Position numbers and translations under genes: made by a program. The notes under the pieces were generated by a model, which saw nothing but the letters and a program-made list of their open reading frames with translations, was not told the origin of the DNA and searched no databases. From Thermogladius sp023256015 (GTDB lineage: Archaea > Thermoproteota > Thermoprotei_A > Sulfolobales > Desulfurococcaceae), in contig NZ_CP151274.1 of the NCBI RefSeq assembly GCF_051131135.1, positions 868,001 through 932,000 on the forward strand: a DNA stretch of 64,000 bases, read 5' to 3'. Shown in pieces: positions 8,239 through 16,887 of this stretch (the first letter of the stretch is position 1; the number at the start of each line of letters is the position of its first letter).

Positions 8239-8253
8239 AACAGATTTAACAGA

Positions 8254-8258
8254 TTTTT
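8254..8258 (+). terminator. Short T-run after DNA ligase gene
   Basis: Five consecutive T residues 16 nt after the ligase stop. Archaeal termination often occurs at such U-tracts without a hairpin. The run is short and may only be partly effective. Confidence 0.25.
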
Positions 8259-8278
8259 CCGCCCTCGGGTGGGAGCAC

Positions 8279-9052
8279 TTGGTGGTGATAGCGGTTTTTA
8301 CCGGCGTCGCTGGCTCCGGCAAGTCTACTCTGATAGCATCGTACTACAAATGGTTGAAGAGTAGGCTGATAACTAGGGTCGCCGTCGTAAACCTGGACCC
8401 TGGCGCAGAGGTGTTACTGTACAGGCCAACCCTAGACATAAGAGGCTTCTTCACGCTGGAGGACGTGATGAGGAAGTTTAGGCTGGGCCCCAACGGCGCG
8501 TTCATTAAAGCCGCGGAGCTAGTGGCCGAGAACATCGACAAGGTGTTGTCTAAGGAGCCGTTTAGCAACCTCGAGGAGTGGGATATAGTCCTTGTCGACA
8601 CACCTGGACAGCTGGAGGCTTTCATCCTCAGGCCGGCCGGTAGCAGGGTGCTACACGAACTCTCGAAAAGAGGCAACACGGTCGTCGTTTACCTGATAGA
8701 CTCGTCAGTCGTGGAGAACGTTGCCGACGCGATAACTCTGTGGTTATTGGGCTTCCTCGTACAGGTCAAGCTGGGTCTAGACGTAGTGCCCGTCTTGAGT
8801 AAGGCCGACCTCGCGAAGAACGTTAGTGCTCTGAAAAGCATAGTAGACAGAGATGCCGACGTTTCACGACTATTCGATACGCTTGAGGCAAAAGGTTTAG
8901 TCGAGGACCTTGTCCCGGAGTTCCTTCACCTAGTGAACAAGACGCGAGGCGCCTTCAGGGCTGTGGCAGTCTCGGCTGTTCGGGAGGAGGGGCTAGAGGA
9001 GCTACACTTCTTGATACACGAGGCCTTTTGTGGCTGCGGCGACCTGACGTGA
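8279..9052 (+). CDS. GPN-loop GTPase (GPN1/XAB1-like)
   Basis: 257 residues, typical for archaeal GPN GTPases. Motifs in order are the P-loop GVAGSGKST near the N-terminus, the family-defining GPNGA loop at about residue 77, switch II DTPGQ and the guanine-specificity motif SKADL. Family members dimerise; in eukaryotes they help assemble RNA polymerase II, and the archaeal role is less clear. The TTG at 8279 has a GGGTGGGAG ribosome-binding region just upstream; a GTG codon follows immediately and is an alternative start. It lies in the same orientation as DNA ligase, 40 nt downstream. Confidence 0.9.
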   Translation: MVVIAVFTGVAGSGKSTLIASYYKWLKSRLITRVAVVNLDPGAEVLLYRPTLDIRGFFTLEDVMRKFRLGPNGAFIKAAELVAENIDKVLSKEPFSNLEEWDIVLVDTPGQLEAFILRPAGSRVLHELSKRGNTVVVYLIDSSVVENVADAITLWLLGFLVQVKLGLDVVPVLSKADLAKNVSALKSIVDRDADVSRLFDTLEAKGLVEDLVPEFLHLVNKTRGAFRAVAVSAVREEGLEELHFLIHEAFCGCGDLT

Positions 9053-9117
9053 CGTAGGAGGGCTACGTTTTTATACCGTCCTGGTAAAGGGATAGACGTA
9101 GTAAGTAAGGTGTCTTC

Positions 9118-9672
9118 ATGAACCCTGGATTCGGTTTAACGAACTTAACCTCGATTACAGCTATAGAGCTGAGCAAGGCCGAGTGGGGCTCAGCCCTAGT
9201 ACTACTCTTGGCAGGCATAGCTCTGTTGTTTGCCGGGAGGTTGCTTATCAAGACTATAGTTAGTGTGGGTTTCGGGGTTCTACTCGCCTACCTGGGGCTG
9301 AGAGTACTGAGTTTAATGAGGGTGGGCCAGTTAGCTGAGATCGTAGCGGTCTTAGTGTTGTTCGTTATAGGGTTTCTCGTGGGCTGGACGGTCTTCAAGT
9401 TGTCTCTATCACTGATCGCCGGTTTAGGCATAGGGTTAATAGCGGGCTCGTACCTTGGGCTTAACCTACTCTACACGCTCTTGTTATCGCTTGTCTTGAT
9501 CGTGATCATCTACCTTATAGTGGACTACATCATCTCCGTGATAGCGGCCCTAGCCGGCCTGGTGCTGATTTACATCTCGGTAAACTCTCTCGCGGGTACA
9601 GAGATCGCGGTCGTATCCGTAGTGCTTATGGCTATTCTCGTGGTCTTGGCAAAAGCGAGACTTAAGAAGTAG
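9118..9672 (+). CDS. Polytopic membrane protein, hypothetical
   Basis: 184 residues with ATG supported by AAGGTG 8 nt upstream, and a TATA-like TTTTTATACC at about 9067-9076. After a 25-residue N-terminal segment, about six hydrophobic helices rich in Leu, Val, Ile and Gly fill nearly the whole protein, which ends in a basic LAKARLKK tail. No catalytic residues stand out and no family is recognised. The DUF2070 gene starts 10 nt downstream, so the two membrane proteins are probably co-expressed. Confidence 0.55.
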   Translation: MNPGFGLTNLTSITAIELSKAEWGSALVLLLAGIALLFAGRLLIKTIVSVGFGVLLAYLGLRVLSLMRVGQLAEIVAVLVLFVIGFLVGWTVFKLSLSLIAGLGIGLIAGSYLGLNLLYTLLLSLVLIVIIYLIVDYIISVIAALAGLVLIYISVNSLAGTEIAVVSVVLMAILVVLAKARLKK

Positions 9673-9682
9673 GGTCAGAGGC

Positions 9683-11359
9683 TTGAAGCTGTACAGGCCT
9701 AAGTCGGTGGTCAGCAAGTACTACACCGTCCTATTCTCCCTGCCGCACTGGAAAGTACTCGCGGCAGTTATCGTAGTTTTTCTGGTGGCAATAGTCGTGT
9801 TAATGGGGCAGGGGTCGTTGCCGTTCTTGACGTACTTCGCTGTCTCCCTCCTTGTACTGTACGTCTACTCACGCCTCTCAAAAGGGACGGTTTTCTGGAA
9901 ACCTAAGAGGGTTTTGGGGCTGTCCCTCACGGCCTTAATATACGTCCTCATATACGCCTGGCTCCTAGGGAGCTGGGTAGTAGCGGCGGTGGCGTCCGCG
10001 TCCCTCCTATCCGTAGTGGTCTTAAGCCTTGATGGAACAAAGCTCGTGCGATACAGCATCCCCGTCGTGATATCGTCGATACCTGTCCCCCTCTACACCG
10101 TACTCACCACGTTAAAGAAGGGCCTGATAGCTTACGCGCTGGTAGGGGCTGTTATAGTCGCCGCATTAGACTACGTGGTGTATAGGGTGATCAACAGAAG
10201 AAAGATTGGAGGCTACGGTGCCGCAGACATCGGCACGCTATTCTTGAGGAACTGGCTAGACCGGGACAAGTCGATAGAGGAGTTTTTCGAGAGCGTCGGC
10301 TCGCCCAGGGACGTAGACCTCGCTGTACTCAGGTCGGGGGACACTCTTCTCGTCTACACTAGCCTACACTACGGTCCGTTCTCTAATGTAGGAAGCAGCC
10401 TCCTACCCGAAGAGCTCGAGAGGACTTTTTCCGAGAACTACAACGTCATCGTATTCCACGGCTTCGGCAGCCACGACCGCGACGTCGTGTCGACAAGGGA
10501 GTTAGCCAAGCTGAGACCCCACCTGGTCAAACTAGTGAACGAGGAGGGGGAGAGCCTTCTCTACCACGGCGCTTTCGAGATAACGACGAGCGACAAGTGG
10601 AGGGTCCTCGGTTTAGTCTTCGACAAACTACTGCTTCTAATGGTGTCGAGGCCCCACGTCGGGATCGACGACCTCCCATACTCCTTCAACCTGAAGTTAA
10701 AGGACCTCGTGCTCAGAAGAATGAATAGCAACCTGCTGCTAGTTGAGTCCCACAACTGGGAGAGGGCTGGCAGGGTCGACACCAGCGGTTTAGGAGACGC
10801 CCTCGCGAAGGCTGTCGAGGCCGCCTGGGAGACTAGGAAGAGGGATCCCACGTGGCCCATGGTAAGGTCTATATCTGTTAACGTGAAAGCCCCCGGGGTA
10901 GTCAAAGGAGTAGCGAGGTTCGTGGAGATCCGGGGTAGCGATGGCAGGGACCCGGTGCTCATGGTCTTCTTCAGGGGGAACAACATGGCGCCCGGGTCTA
11001 GAGACCGTTTGTTGAACGCCCTGGAGGGGGAGTTTAACGGTCTTGTAGAGGTTCTTACCAACGACGAGCATACTGAGACCGGTGTCAGGGCTCACATAAC
11101 TTACATCCCGGTCCACTTGACTGATGAGGCGATACTGCGCTTAAAAGACGGCGTTAAAAGACTTGTTTCGAAGCCGTTCTCGAGAGGGTTGTACATGGCA
11201 ACGTCTACCGTGAAGCTGAGGCTGTTGAACAATGCCGCATACGAGCTAGTCTATTTACTCAAGAAGAGCTACTTAGAGGCAACGGTTCTACTTCTGTTAT
11301 ACGTGTTCTTTCTATCCCCCTTGTTATCTAGGATACTGTTCACCCTTTTTCCGGCCTAG
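9683..11359 (+). CDS. DUF2070-family archaeal membrane protein
   Basis: 558 residues from TTG at 9683. The N-terminal ~175 residues hold about six membrane helices, followed by a large soluble domain and one C-terminal hydrophobic helix (about 530-552). The soluble part carries histidine motifs typical of DUF2070: LHYGPFSNVG near residue 232, VFHGFGSHDRD near 258, and NDEHTET near 458. These resemble metal-binding positions, but the biochemical function of the family is unknown. It is probably co-transcribed with the preceding small membrane protein. The assignment to DUF2070 is by recall of the motif pattern and the length of about 560-600 residues. Confidence 0.7.
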   Translation: MKLYRPKSVVSKYYTVLFSLPHWKVLAAVIVVFLVAIVVLMGQGSLPFLTYFAVSLLVLYVYSRLSKGTVFWKPKRVLGLSLTALIYVLIYAWLLGSWVVAAVASASLLSVVVLSLDGTKLVRYSIPVVISSIPVPLYTVLTTLKKGLIAYALVGAVIVAALDYVVYRVINRRKIGGYGAADIGTLFLRNWLDRDKSIEEFFESVGSPRDVDLAVLRSGDTLLVYTSLHYGPFSNVGSSLLPEELERTFSENYNVIVFHGFGSHDRDVVSTRELAKLRPHLVKLVNEEGESLLYHGAFEITTSDKWRVLGLVFDKLLLLMVSRPHVGIDDLPYSFNLKLKDLVLRRMNSNLLLVESHNWERAGRVDTSGLGDALAKAVEAAWETRKRDPTWPMVRSISVNVKAPGVVKGVARFVEIRGSDGRDPVLMVFFRGNNMAPGSRDRLLNALEGEFNGLVEVLTNDEHTETGVRAHITYIPVHLTDEAILRLKDGVKRLVSKPFSRGLYMATSTVKLRLLNNAAYELVYLLKKSYLEATVLLLLYVFFLSPLLSRILFTLFPA

Positions 11360-11438
11360 CCCCTTGCGGACTATCCGCTGGTACGTGTAACAATGTTAAC
11401 CGTGGAGGGGCACAGGGCTTGAATCAACCGTTTAATAT

Positions 11439-11449
11439 GCTTAAATACC
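11439..11449 (+). promoter_or_regulatory. TATA box of the tbp gene
   Basis: GCTTAAATACC lies 38-48 nt before the ATG at 11487. Transcription would begin near 11470 and leave a leader just long enough for the AAGGTG site. Confidence 0.45.
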
Positions 11450-11486
11450 TTCACTAATAGATATCTTTCGTGATAAGGTGCTTTTA

Positions 11487-12068
11487 ATGGAGTTTATTGC
11501 TAGGCCCACGACGAGGATCGAGAACATCGTCGCTACCGTAATACTGGAACACGGAATAGACCTAGACCTCCTTGAGTCAAAGATACCAAACATCACATTT
11601 AGACCAGACCAGTTCCCCGGGCTGATATTCCGCCTCGACAAGCCTAAGGCGACCGCGCTCATTTTTAGGTCGGGCAAAATGGTTGTAACGGGTACGAAGA
11701 GCACCAACGAGCTGATCGAAGTAGTGAAGAGGATGATAAGGATCCTGGCGAGGCACGGTATAAGGATAACCGGTAAACCCAGGATTCAGATCCAGAACAT
11801 CGTCGCTAGCGGTGACATCCACGCACTAGTAAACCTGGAGAGGGCCGCCTACATGCTCGAGGACAGCATGTACGAACCCGAGCAGTTCCCGGGCCTAATT
11901 CACAGGATGAGGGAGCCGCGTGTAGTTCTCTTGATCTTTAGTAGCGGTAAAATGGTTATTACGGGCGCGAAGGAGGAGAAGGAGGTAGAGGAGGCTGCCA
12001 AGAAGATAGCCCAGGAGCTCACAGACCTCGGGTGTATAATAGGCCCTAGGCTGGAAGAACAGGAATAA
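11487..12068 (+). CDS. tbp: TATA-box-binding protein (TBP)
   Basis: 193 residues. TBP binds the TATA box and, with TFB, recruits RNA polymerase. The protein consists of the two direct repeats expected of the saddle fold: RIENIVATV opens repeat one (residues about 9-95) and QIQNIVASG opens repeat two (about 100-187). Each includes the QFPGLI segment and the phrase KMVVTG or KMVITG. A GTG at 11478 is in frame, but it is part of the AAGGTG Shine-Dalgarno site that sits 6 nt before the ATG at 11487, so ATG is the better start. The C-terminus is acidic (RLEEQE). A candidate C/D box sRNA follows on the same strand. Confidence 0.95.
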   Translation: MEFIARPTTRIENIVATVILEHGIDLDLLESKIPNITFRPDQFPGLIFRLDKPKATALIFRSGKMVVTGTKSTNELIEVVKRMIRILARHGIRITGKPRIQIQNIVASGDIHALVNLERAAYMLEDSMYEPEQFPGLIHRMREPRVVLLIFSSGKMVITGAKEEKEVEEAAKKIAQELTDLGCIIGPRLEEQE

Positions 12069-12088
12069 AACCTCTCTTGTAAATATAG

Positions 12089-12162
12089 CACTCTAGTGAT
12101 GAAGTGGGCAGCTTCGGAAAAAGAGATGAAGACCTCGAGCTCACACTGACTCTAGAGTTTTT
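12089..12162 (+). ncRNA. Candidate C/D box guide sRNA with closing stem and T-tract
   Basis: C box GTGATGA (12096-12102), a 12-nt guide AGTGGGCAGCTT, D'-like CGGA, a degenerate C' GAGATGA, a 16-nt guide region, and D box CTGA (12146-12149). CTCTAG just before C and CTAGAG just after D are complementary and would close the kink-turn, and TTTTT follows at 12158-12162 as a terminator. It lies between tbp and the convergent htpX gene, and its 3' end is antisense to the last codons of htpX. The targets of the guides are not known to me. Confidence 0.5.
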
Positions 12163-13306
12163 CGAATCCTGTCGCTAGGCGGTCGAGGAACCTTATCCTC
12201 TTCGGGATAGGCGGGTGTGTGCTGAAGAACTCTTCGGGGCTGCTAGTCTGAGTCCTCCTCAGCTCGTCGATTACCTCGTCTATGTCAATGCCCGAGAAGT
12301 CGCCGGGGGGTCTGGGTAAGAAGGCTGGGTAGTAGGGGTTAGCGTAGGCCTCCGTGAAGGCGTATATGAACAGGGCTCTCAGCTTGCTCTCGCTCAGAGA
12401 CGCCCTAGCGTACTTGTTGTAGCTGTAGTACACGTGGAGCTTAGCCAGGGCTCTCTGCATGTTCCTAGCGCCAGCCACGCCAGCACCGTGGGCGTCGGCG
12501 TAGTACTCCCTCAACCTGCTGAAGGCCAGCACTAGTATTTGCATGAGGAAGCTGAGGATGATAGCCACGACTCCGGCTGCCAGGAACACTATACCCCCGC
12601 TACTCCTGTCTCTCCGCGACGAGAGGCCCGAGTAGTAGAAGCTCGCCTGGATCAGTATGAGCCCGAAGTAGTACAGGACGCTGGGGATCAGCCCCATGAA
12701 CAGCATTATAGCGTTATCGCCGTGTTTGTGGTGGCCTAGCTCGTGCCCTATCACGGCCTTCAGCTCGTCTCTGCTGGTGATCCTAAGCATCTCGCTAGAT
12801 ACCGCAACCCACCTACCGGCGAGGAAGTTCCCGTAGGCAAACGCGTTGGGAGGCCCTTCAACCACCACGGCCTTCGGGGGCTTCTTGAAGCCTGCTTGGC
12901 GGGCCACCTCGTCCACGAGCTTCTGAAGCTCCTCGTCTCTACGGGCCCTGTACATTATGTTGATCATCAGCGGTGAGATCAGGTATGTTATCCCGTTTAG
13001 GATCAGGACCATGAGGACCACGCCGAGGACCAGTGCGAGGCCGGTAGCCGGGTTGGCCTGGACACCGATAGCAGCTAGTACCAGCCCGGCGAGGAAGAGT
13101 AAGCCGGCGACACCGCCTATTACTATGATAGCCCCTAGCAGGAACATCGAGGTTCTCAGGGAGAGTTTTCCACTTATTCTGCTCGCCAGTCTCGGTGCTA
13201 CGACGTACGAGCCAAGAATCATGACCAGCATGCCGAGGACGTACGCTACCATTATGGAGAGCATTGCCAGGGGGTTGTACCACCACAGCCCGTAGAATAT
13301 GTTCAT
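12152..13306 (-). CDS. htpX: HtpX-family membrane zinc metalloprotease (M48)
   Basis: 384 residues. The zinc site is HELGHHKHGD near residue 190 (HExxH), with a third-ligand glutamate candidate in REYYADAHG about 75 residues later. Two N-terminal membrane helices and two further hydrophobic segments flank the catalytic domain, as in HtpX, which degrades damaged membrane proteins. The ATG at 13306 is preceded by AGGTGA at 4 nt spacing. The family is normally about 280-300 residues; the extra length here comes from a longer N-terminal membrane region and a C-terminal segment around the FFSTHPPIPKRIRFL motif. Confidence 0.9.
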   Translation of the reverse strand: MNIFYGLWWYNPLAMLSIMVAYVLGMLVMILGSYVVAPRLASRISGKLSLRTSMFLLGAIIVIGGVAGLLFLAGLVLAAIGVQANPATGLALVLGVVLMVLILNGITYLISPLMINIMYRARRDEELQKLVDEVARQAGFKKPPKAVVVEGPPNAFAYGNFLAGRWVAVSSEMLRITSRDELKAVIGHELGHHKHGDNAIMLFMGLIPSVLYYFGLILIQASFYYSGLSSRRDRSSGGIVFLAAGVVAIILSFLMQILVLAFSRLREYYADAHGAGVAGARNMQRALAKLHVYYSYNKYARASLSESKLRALFIYAFTEAYANPYYPAFLPRPPGDFSGIDIDEVIDELRRTQTSSPEEFFSTHPPIPKRIRFLDRLATGFEKL

Positions 13307-13373
13307 CGCATCACCTGACTATCTCAAGAGATGGCTTGCCTGGCGTATAAACCTGACAACAGTCTACGAGGTT

Positions 13374-13940
13374 TTACAAGGCGCGGGGGCTTCTCGCTGA
13401 GACGGATAGGACGAGTACCCAGCCCACTATACTCAAGGTAAGTAGTGTAGATATGCTTATAGGGAATACGATAGAGGCACCGTAAAGCTCTGGTATGTTA
13501 GTGAGCTTGTACAGCCTCAGGAGTACACCACCGAGGCCCATGTACCCTATGCTCATGAATAGAAATGAGAGAGGGATTAGTGCTAGCGACATAGACGTTA
13601 CCACGCCGCCGACAAAACCCGCCAGAACCACCGTGCTCAGAGGCCTCACTACGTGGTCGTCCCAGTACGACGACTTTAAGAAACCCCATAAGTAGTAGAG
13701 GCCGACCAGCTGGAGGAGGGAGCCCGTCTCGATGAGAGCAATGCCGGGTAGATAATTGATGATCTCTATGGTTGTCGAGACCCTAAGAGCGTACATGACA
13801 ATGTGTATTACTGAGGTCGCCGAGATCAATATACCGGAAATCCAGGCCGGTAGGCCTGCTATAAAAAACAGGCTCGCCTTGAAAAGACTCCTGTACATGT
13901 TTACAGCTACGCTACGTTTGTTGCCTATCAACTCTCTCAC
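13374..13940 (-). CDS. Polytopic membrane protein, hypothetical
   Basis: 188 residues with about five hydrophobic helices. The GTG start overlaps the TGA stop of the upstream protease gene (GTGA), which indicates translational coupling. The pattern of an N-terminal helix, two paired helices and a C-terminal helix resembles archaeal DUF973-like membrane proteins, but I cannot confirm the family. Its coupling to the secreted Lon-like protease suggests a partner at the membrane. Confidence 0.5.
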   Translation of the reverse strand: MRELIGNKRSVAVNMYRSLFKASLFFIAGLPAWISGILISATSVIHIVMYALRVSTTIEIINYLPGIALIETGSLLQLVGLYYLWGFLKSSYWDDHVVRPLSTVVLAGFVGGVVTSMSLALIPLSFLFMSIGYMGLGGVLLRLYKLTNIPELYGASIVFPISISTLLTLSIVGWVLVLSVSARSPRAL

Positions 13941-15892
13941 CTAGGGTACCTCGTGCCCTTCAGAAGCAGAATTATGCCAATGATCAAGGAAACTAGCGCT
14001 ATGACGCTTATGATCACAGCCGTGGTCAAAGGCATCCTAGGAGAGGCTGGCGTCTGGGTTACACCCCCAGTTGTTGTGGTTTGTAGAGGAGGTATAGTCG
14101 TGGTTGTCAGCGGAACCGGTGTTTCTGTAAAGGGTGAGATGCGACTGGTCGCTTTGGCACCTATCTGCTCGACTGCCTGCGAGTAAAGGATCGACATAGA
14201 GAACGCTGCTAGCGCCTCGTCCAACGAGGAGGCGTTCAAAGCTTCAAGGCCGTACTCGTAGTATATCTGCGCCATTATGGAGGAGTAGTTAGTGCTCGCT
14301 AAGAGGCAGAAGGCCTCGTCACCCACAGTTTTCACCAGGTCTCTCGTGATCGCCTGCCCTTGAGAGAACATCTGGTGGAGAGCCAGGCTAGAGTAAGCTG
14401 AGGCGTAGATGCTCAGCCCTATTAGGGCGAGTGTGTCGTTGTAGTTCAAGGCCTGCTGGGCGGCCGCGTAGTAGTCACTAGCCAGGGTGAGGCTGTCCAC
14501 GCTTAAGCCGGTCTCGCTGGAGAGAGTCTGTGCGTAAGGTACAGTAGTCGAGGCTAGAGAGTACAGGGTCATAGCCTGTTGGCTTACTAGGCTCTCGTTA
14601 ACTAGGGGTCCCCCTTTCAAAGACTCGACGAGGCCCATCCAGTCGCTGAGTAAGCTCGCCTCGCTGTAGGCGTAGGCCAGCAAATAGAGCTGGCTGGTGA
14701 GACTAGTCGAGTTGAGCGCGGTGTAGAGCAGTATCTGCGAGTCGTAGTACGAGGCCAGGTTGTCAATAAACACCTCCAGACCGAAGTATGTGAGATCGAA
14801 TGGCTGTACCTTCTCGAAGAGCTGGGACGCTTCGTTAATTGTGTCATTGACGCTCTTAACGGCGTCATCGAAACTCAGTTTCCCGCTCAGATACTGCGTG
14901 AGCCAAAGAGCGTATGTAGAGTAGACTAGTGACCTGAATGCAAACGAGTTCGCTATTATATTCATGTTTAAGGCCAGGTAGTGGGTCGCGTTAGCGGCAT
15001 AGTTTCTCGCTTGCGTTATCAACCGAACGGCGTAGTCGTAGTAGAGGGCATTCGCTGTTATGTATTTCAACATTGCCTGGGCCTGGTCTAGGTTGTTCGA
15101 AGTCTCGTTTAGAGTCTTAAACGTGACATTATTCACTGTGCTTATCACGACGTCGGGTAGGGCGATCTCGGCCTGCTTAGGGCAGACAATAGAATAGCCT
15201 GTGAGGTACTGGAATGCCTCTCTGGCAGTCTTAACTTCTACCACGTTCACGCCTAATTCCTGCCCGTACTTGACTAGGTCTATGGTGACGTAGGTGACAC
15301 GCCTGATTATGCCGAACGGCGTGACCGTCTGGTTTACAACGGGGTACGTGTAGTACCTCTGCCCGTAGGGTATGAGGAACAGCGTGAAGCCCATACTTTT
15401 GGCCGCGTCTAGTTTCTCCTTAATCCCGCCGACGGGGCCGATCGAGCCGTCCGGGTTGATCATGCCCGTCATTGTAGCGTACGGCTTAATAGTGGTGTTG
15501 AGGAAGAGGCCTAGGAAGCCCACGGTCATAAGCCCGCTGGCACTCGGCCCGCCCACAACCGGCGCGCTCGCCTCCATTGAGACGAAGTAGTCGTAGTCGT
15601 AGAAGCTGGCACCGCTAATGCTGGCGGCGACCCAAGCGGCAACGCGGGCTGCTGCCTGGGTGTCTAACTCCGTCAGCGGTAGTGCGGAAAAGTAGACCCG
15701 CCCCTTACCCGGGTACGCGATACTCAGTGTTATGTTGGTGAGGATCCCGACACCGCTCGAGCTAACTGCTGGAGCGTGTATTACGACCGTCCTCACGTAT
15801 TTGTAGCCGACGAGTTCCGAGGACGACATGAGAGGAGATATAAGTACTGCGGCTAGCAAAACGAGGGCCACGATCCGCCCACTGGGCACCAT
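13937..15892 (-). CDS. Surface-exposed Lon-like (S16) serine protease with C-terminal anchor
   Basis: 651 residues. A signal-like hydrophobic segment covers residues 7-23. Residues about 35-225 look like a Lon proteolytic domain with the catalytic dyad: Ser117 in GGPSASG and Lys158 in GPVGGIKEKLDAAKSMG. There is no AAA+ ATPase domain. Residues about 240-590 are helical and repetitive, rich in Tyr, Ala and Ser, with many Asn-X-Ser/Thr sites. A Thr/Pro-rich stalk (about 595-625) precedes a C-terminal membrane helix and basic KGTRYPR tail. It is therefore probably an ATP-independent, cell-surface protease-like protein anchored at its C-terminus. The downstream membrane protein gene overlaps its stop codon. 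Confidence 0.75.
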   Translation of the reverse strand: MVPSGRIVALVLLAAVLISPLMSSSELVGYKYVRTVVIHAPAVSSSGVGILTNITLSIAYPGKGRVYFSALPLTELDTQAAARVAAWVAASISGASFYDYDYFVSMEASAPVVGGPSASGLMTVGFLGLFLNTTIKPYATMTGMINPDGSIGPVGGIKEKLDAAKSMGFTLFLIPYGQRYYTYPVVNQTVTPFGIIRRVTYVTIDLVKYGQELGVNVVEVKTAREAFQYLTGYSIVCPKQAEIALPDVVISTVNNVTFKTLNETSNNLDQAQAMLKYITANALYYDYAVRLITQARNYAANATHYLALNMNIIANSFAFRSLVYSTYALWLTQYLSGKLSFDDAVKSVNDTINEASQLFEKVQPFDLTYFGLEVFIDNLASYYDSQILLYTALNSTSLTSQLYLLAYAYSEASLLSDWMGLVESLKGGPLVNESLVSQQAMTLYSLASTTVPYAQTLSSETGLSVDSLTLASDYYAAAQQALNYNDTLALIGLSIYASAYSSLALHQMFSQGQAITRDLVKTVGDEAFCLLASTNYSSIMAQIYYEYGLEALNASSLDEALAAFSMSILYSQAVEQIGAKATSRISPFTETPVPLTTTTIPPLQTTTTGGVTQTPASPRMPLTTAVIISVIALVSLIIGIILLLKGTRYPR

Positions 15893-16014
15893 ACCACCCG
15901 GTTTACTCAGTCGATCTAACTAGAAAAGTAGCGCTAACCCGGTCTAATTAACTTGTTGTCTTTGAGCTAGATCGGCCAGGTGGCAAGCATGTACAAGCTC
16001 AAATGGTAAGGGAT

Positions 16015-16027
16015 AAACTTTTATTTG
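16015..16027 (+). promoter_or_regulatory. TATA box of the dolichol-kinase-like gene
   Basis: AAACTTTTATTTG lies 50-60 nt before the ATG at 16077. Transcription near 16048 would give a leader that contains the AAGGG site at 16066-16070. Confidence 0.35.
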
Positions 16028-16076
16028 CTGGCCCCTCTAAGCAAAACTTTGTGATGAAGGGATACAAGGGTTGCGA

Positions 16077-16757
16077 ATGGACTGGCTTAGTTCTCTGGTG
16101 CCGCAACAGCCGTCGCAGGAGGTGGTTTACGCCCTCCTCTTACTGGGGCTAGTGTTGGGTAGCCTCTGGCTGACTAAAGTGCTCCACCGCGTACTCGTGC
16201 TACGAGGAGTTAAAAACAACGTGGCCGTCTACTACAACAGGAAGATCATACACATGCTGGCCGGGGGGGTTACAGCCGCCCTCACACCCTACCTATTCAC
16301 GTCGCCACTGATCCCGTTCTTGTTCGCGCTAGCGCTGGCGGCTCTCCTGCTTGTCCCTCACAGAAGGGGGCACCTACTTAACTGGTTCCAGACGAGCGAG
16401 AACTGGTACGAAGTCAACTTCTGTTTAGCGTGGGGGGCATCCCTTCTAGTAGTGTGGGTGGCCACCTCAAACCCGTTCTACGCTGTAGTGCCGCCGTTGT
16501 TTATCTCTTTCGGAGACGCTGTTACAGGGCTTATAAGGAACATGGTGTACGGTCGCAGGACGAAGTCTTGGCTAGGCAATATCGGCATGCTCGCTGTTGC
16601 GGCGGTGATAGGCTACCATTACGCGGGTCTGTTAGGTGTTTTAGCCGGCGTTGTAGCCTCGGTAGTCGAGCACTTCGAGTTCCCGCCCTACCTAGACGAC
16701 AATGTCCTGATATCTCTCGTCTCTACACTAATAATCGTGTCCGGTCACTACCTGTGA
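16077..16757 (+). CDS. Dolichol kinase/CTP-dependent lipid kinase or cytidylyltransferase-like membrane protein
   Basis: 226 residues with about six membrane helices. The motifs YYNRKIIHMLAGG (about 50-62), FISFGDAVTGLIRN (about 142-155) and RRTKSWLGNIGM (about 160-171), and a late VEHFEFPPYLDDN segment, match the SEC59/VTE5-type family that phosphorylates polyprenols or isoprenoid alcohols using CTP. Related proteins are annotated as phosphatidate cytidylyltransferases. In archaea a role in isoprenoid lipid or glycan-carrier salvage is likely, which is inference. An in-frame TTG two codons upstream exists, but AAGGG sits 6 nt before the ATG at 16077. Confidence 0.7.
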   Translation: MDWLSSLVPQQPSQEVVYALLLLGLVLGSLWLTKVLHRVLVLRGVKNNVAVYYNRKIIHMLAGGVTAALTPYLFTSPLIPFLFALALAALLLVPHRRGHLLNWFQTSENWYEVNFCLAWGASLLVVWVATSNPFYAVVPPLFISFGDAVTGLIRNMVYGRRTKSWLGNIGMLAVAAVIGYHYAGLLGVLAGVVASVVEHFEFPPYLDDNVLISLVSTLIIVSGHYL

Positions 16758-16887
16758 GCCCAGTCTCCCTGTGAAGAGCCCTGCACTCTCGCCATGGCCG
16801 GTGCTCTTTGTGTGGCATGACTATGTTGGAGCGGCGAGAACAAGTTATTATGCCATGCTAGTCATACTCTACCATTGGGGACGGCGG

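Noticed and set aside
16037..16080. GTGATGA before the dolichol-kinase-like gene as another C/D sRNA
   Set aside because: No D, D' or C' boxes at useful distances; it is better read as the leader with its ribosome-binding site.
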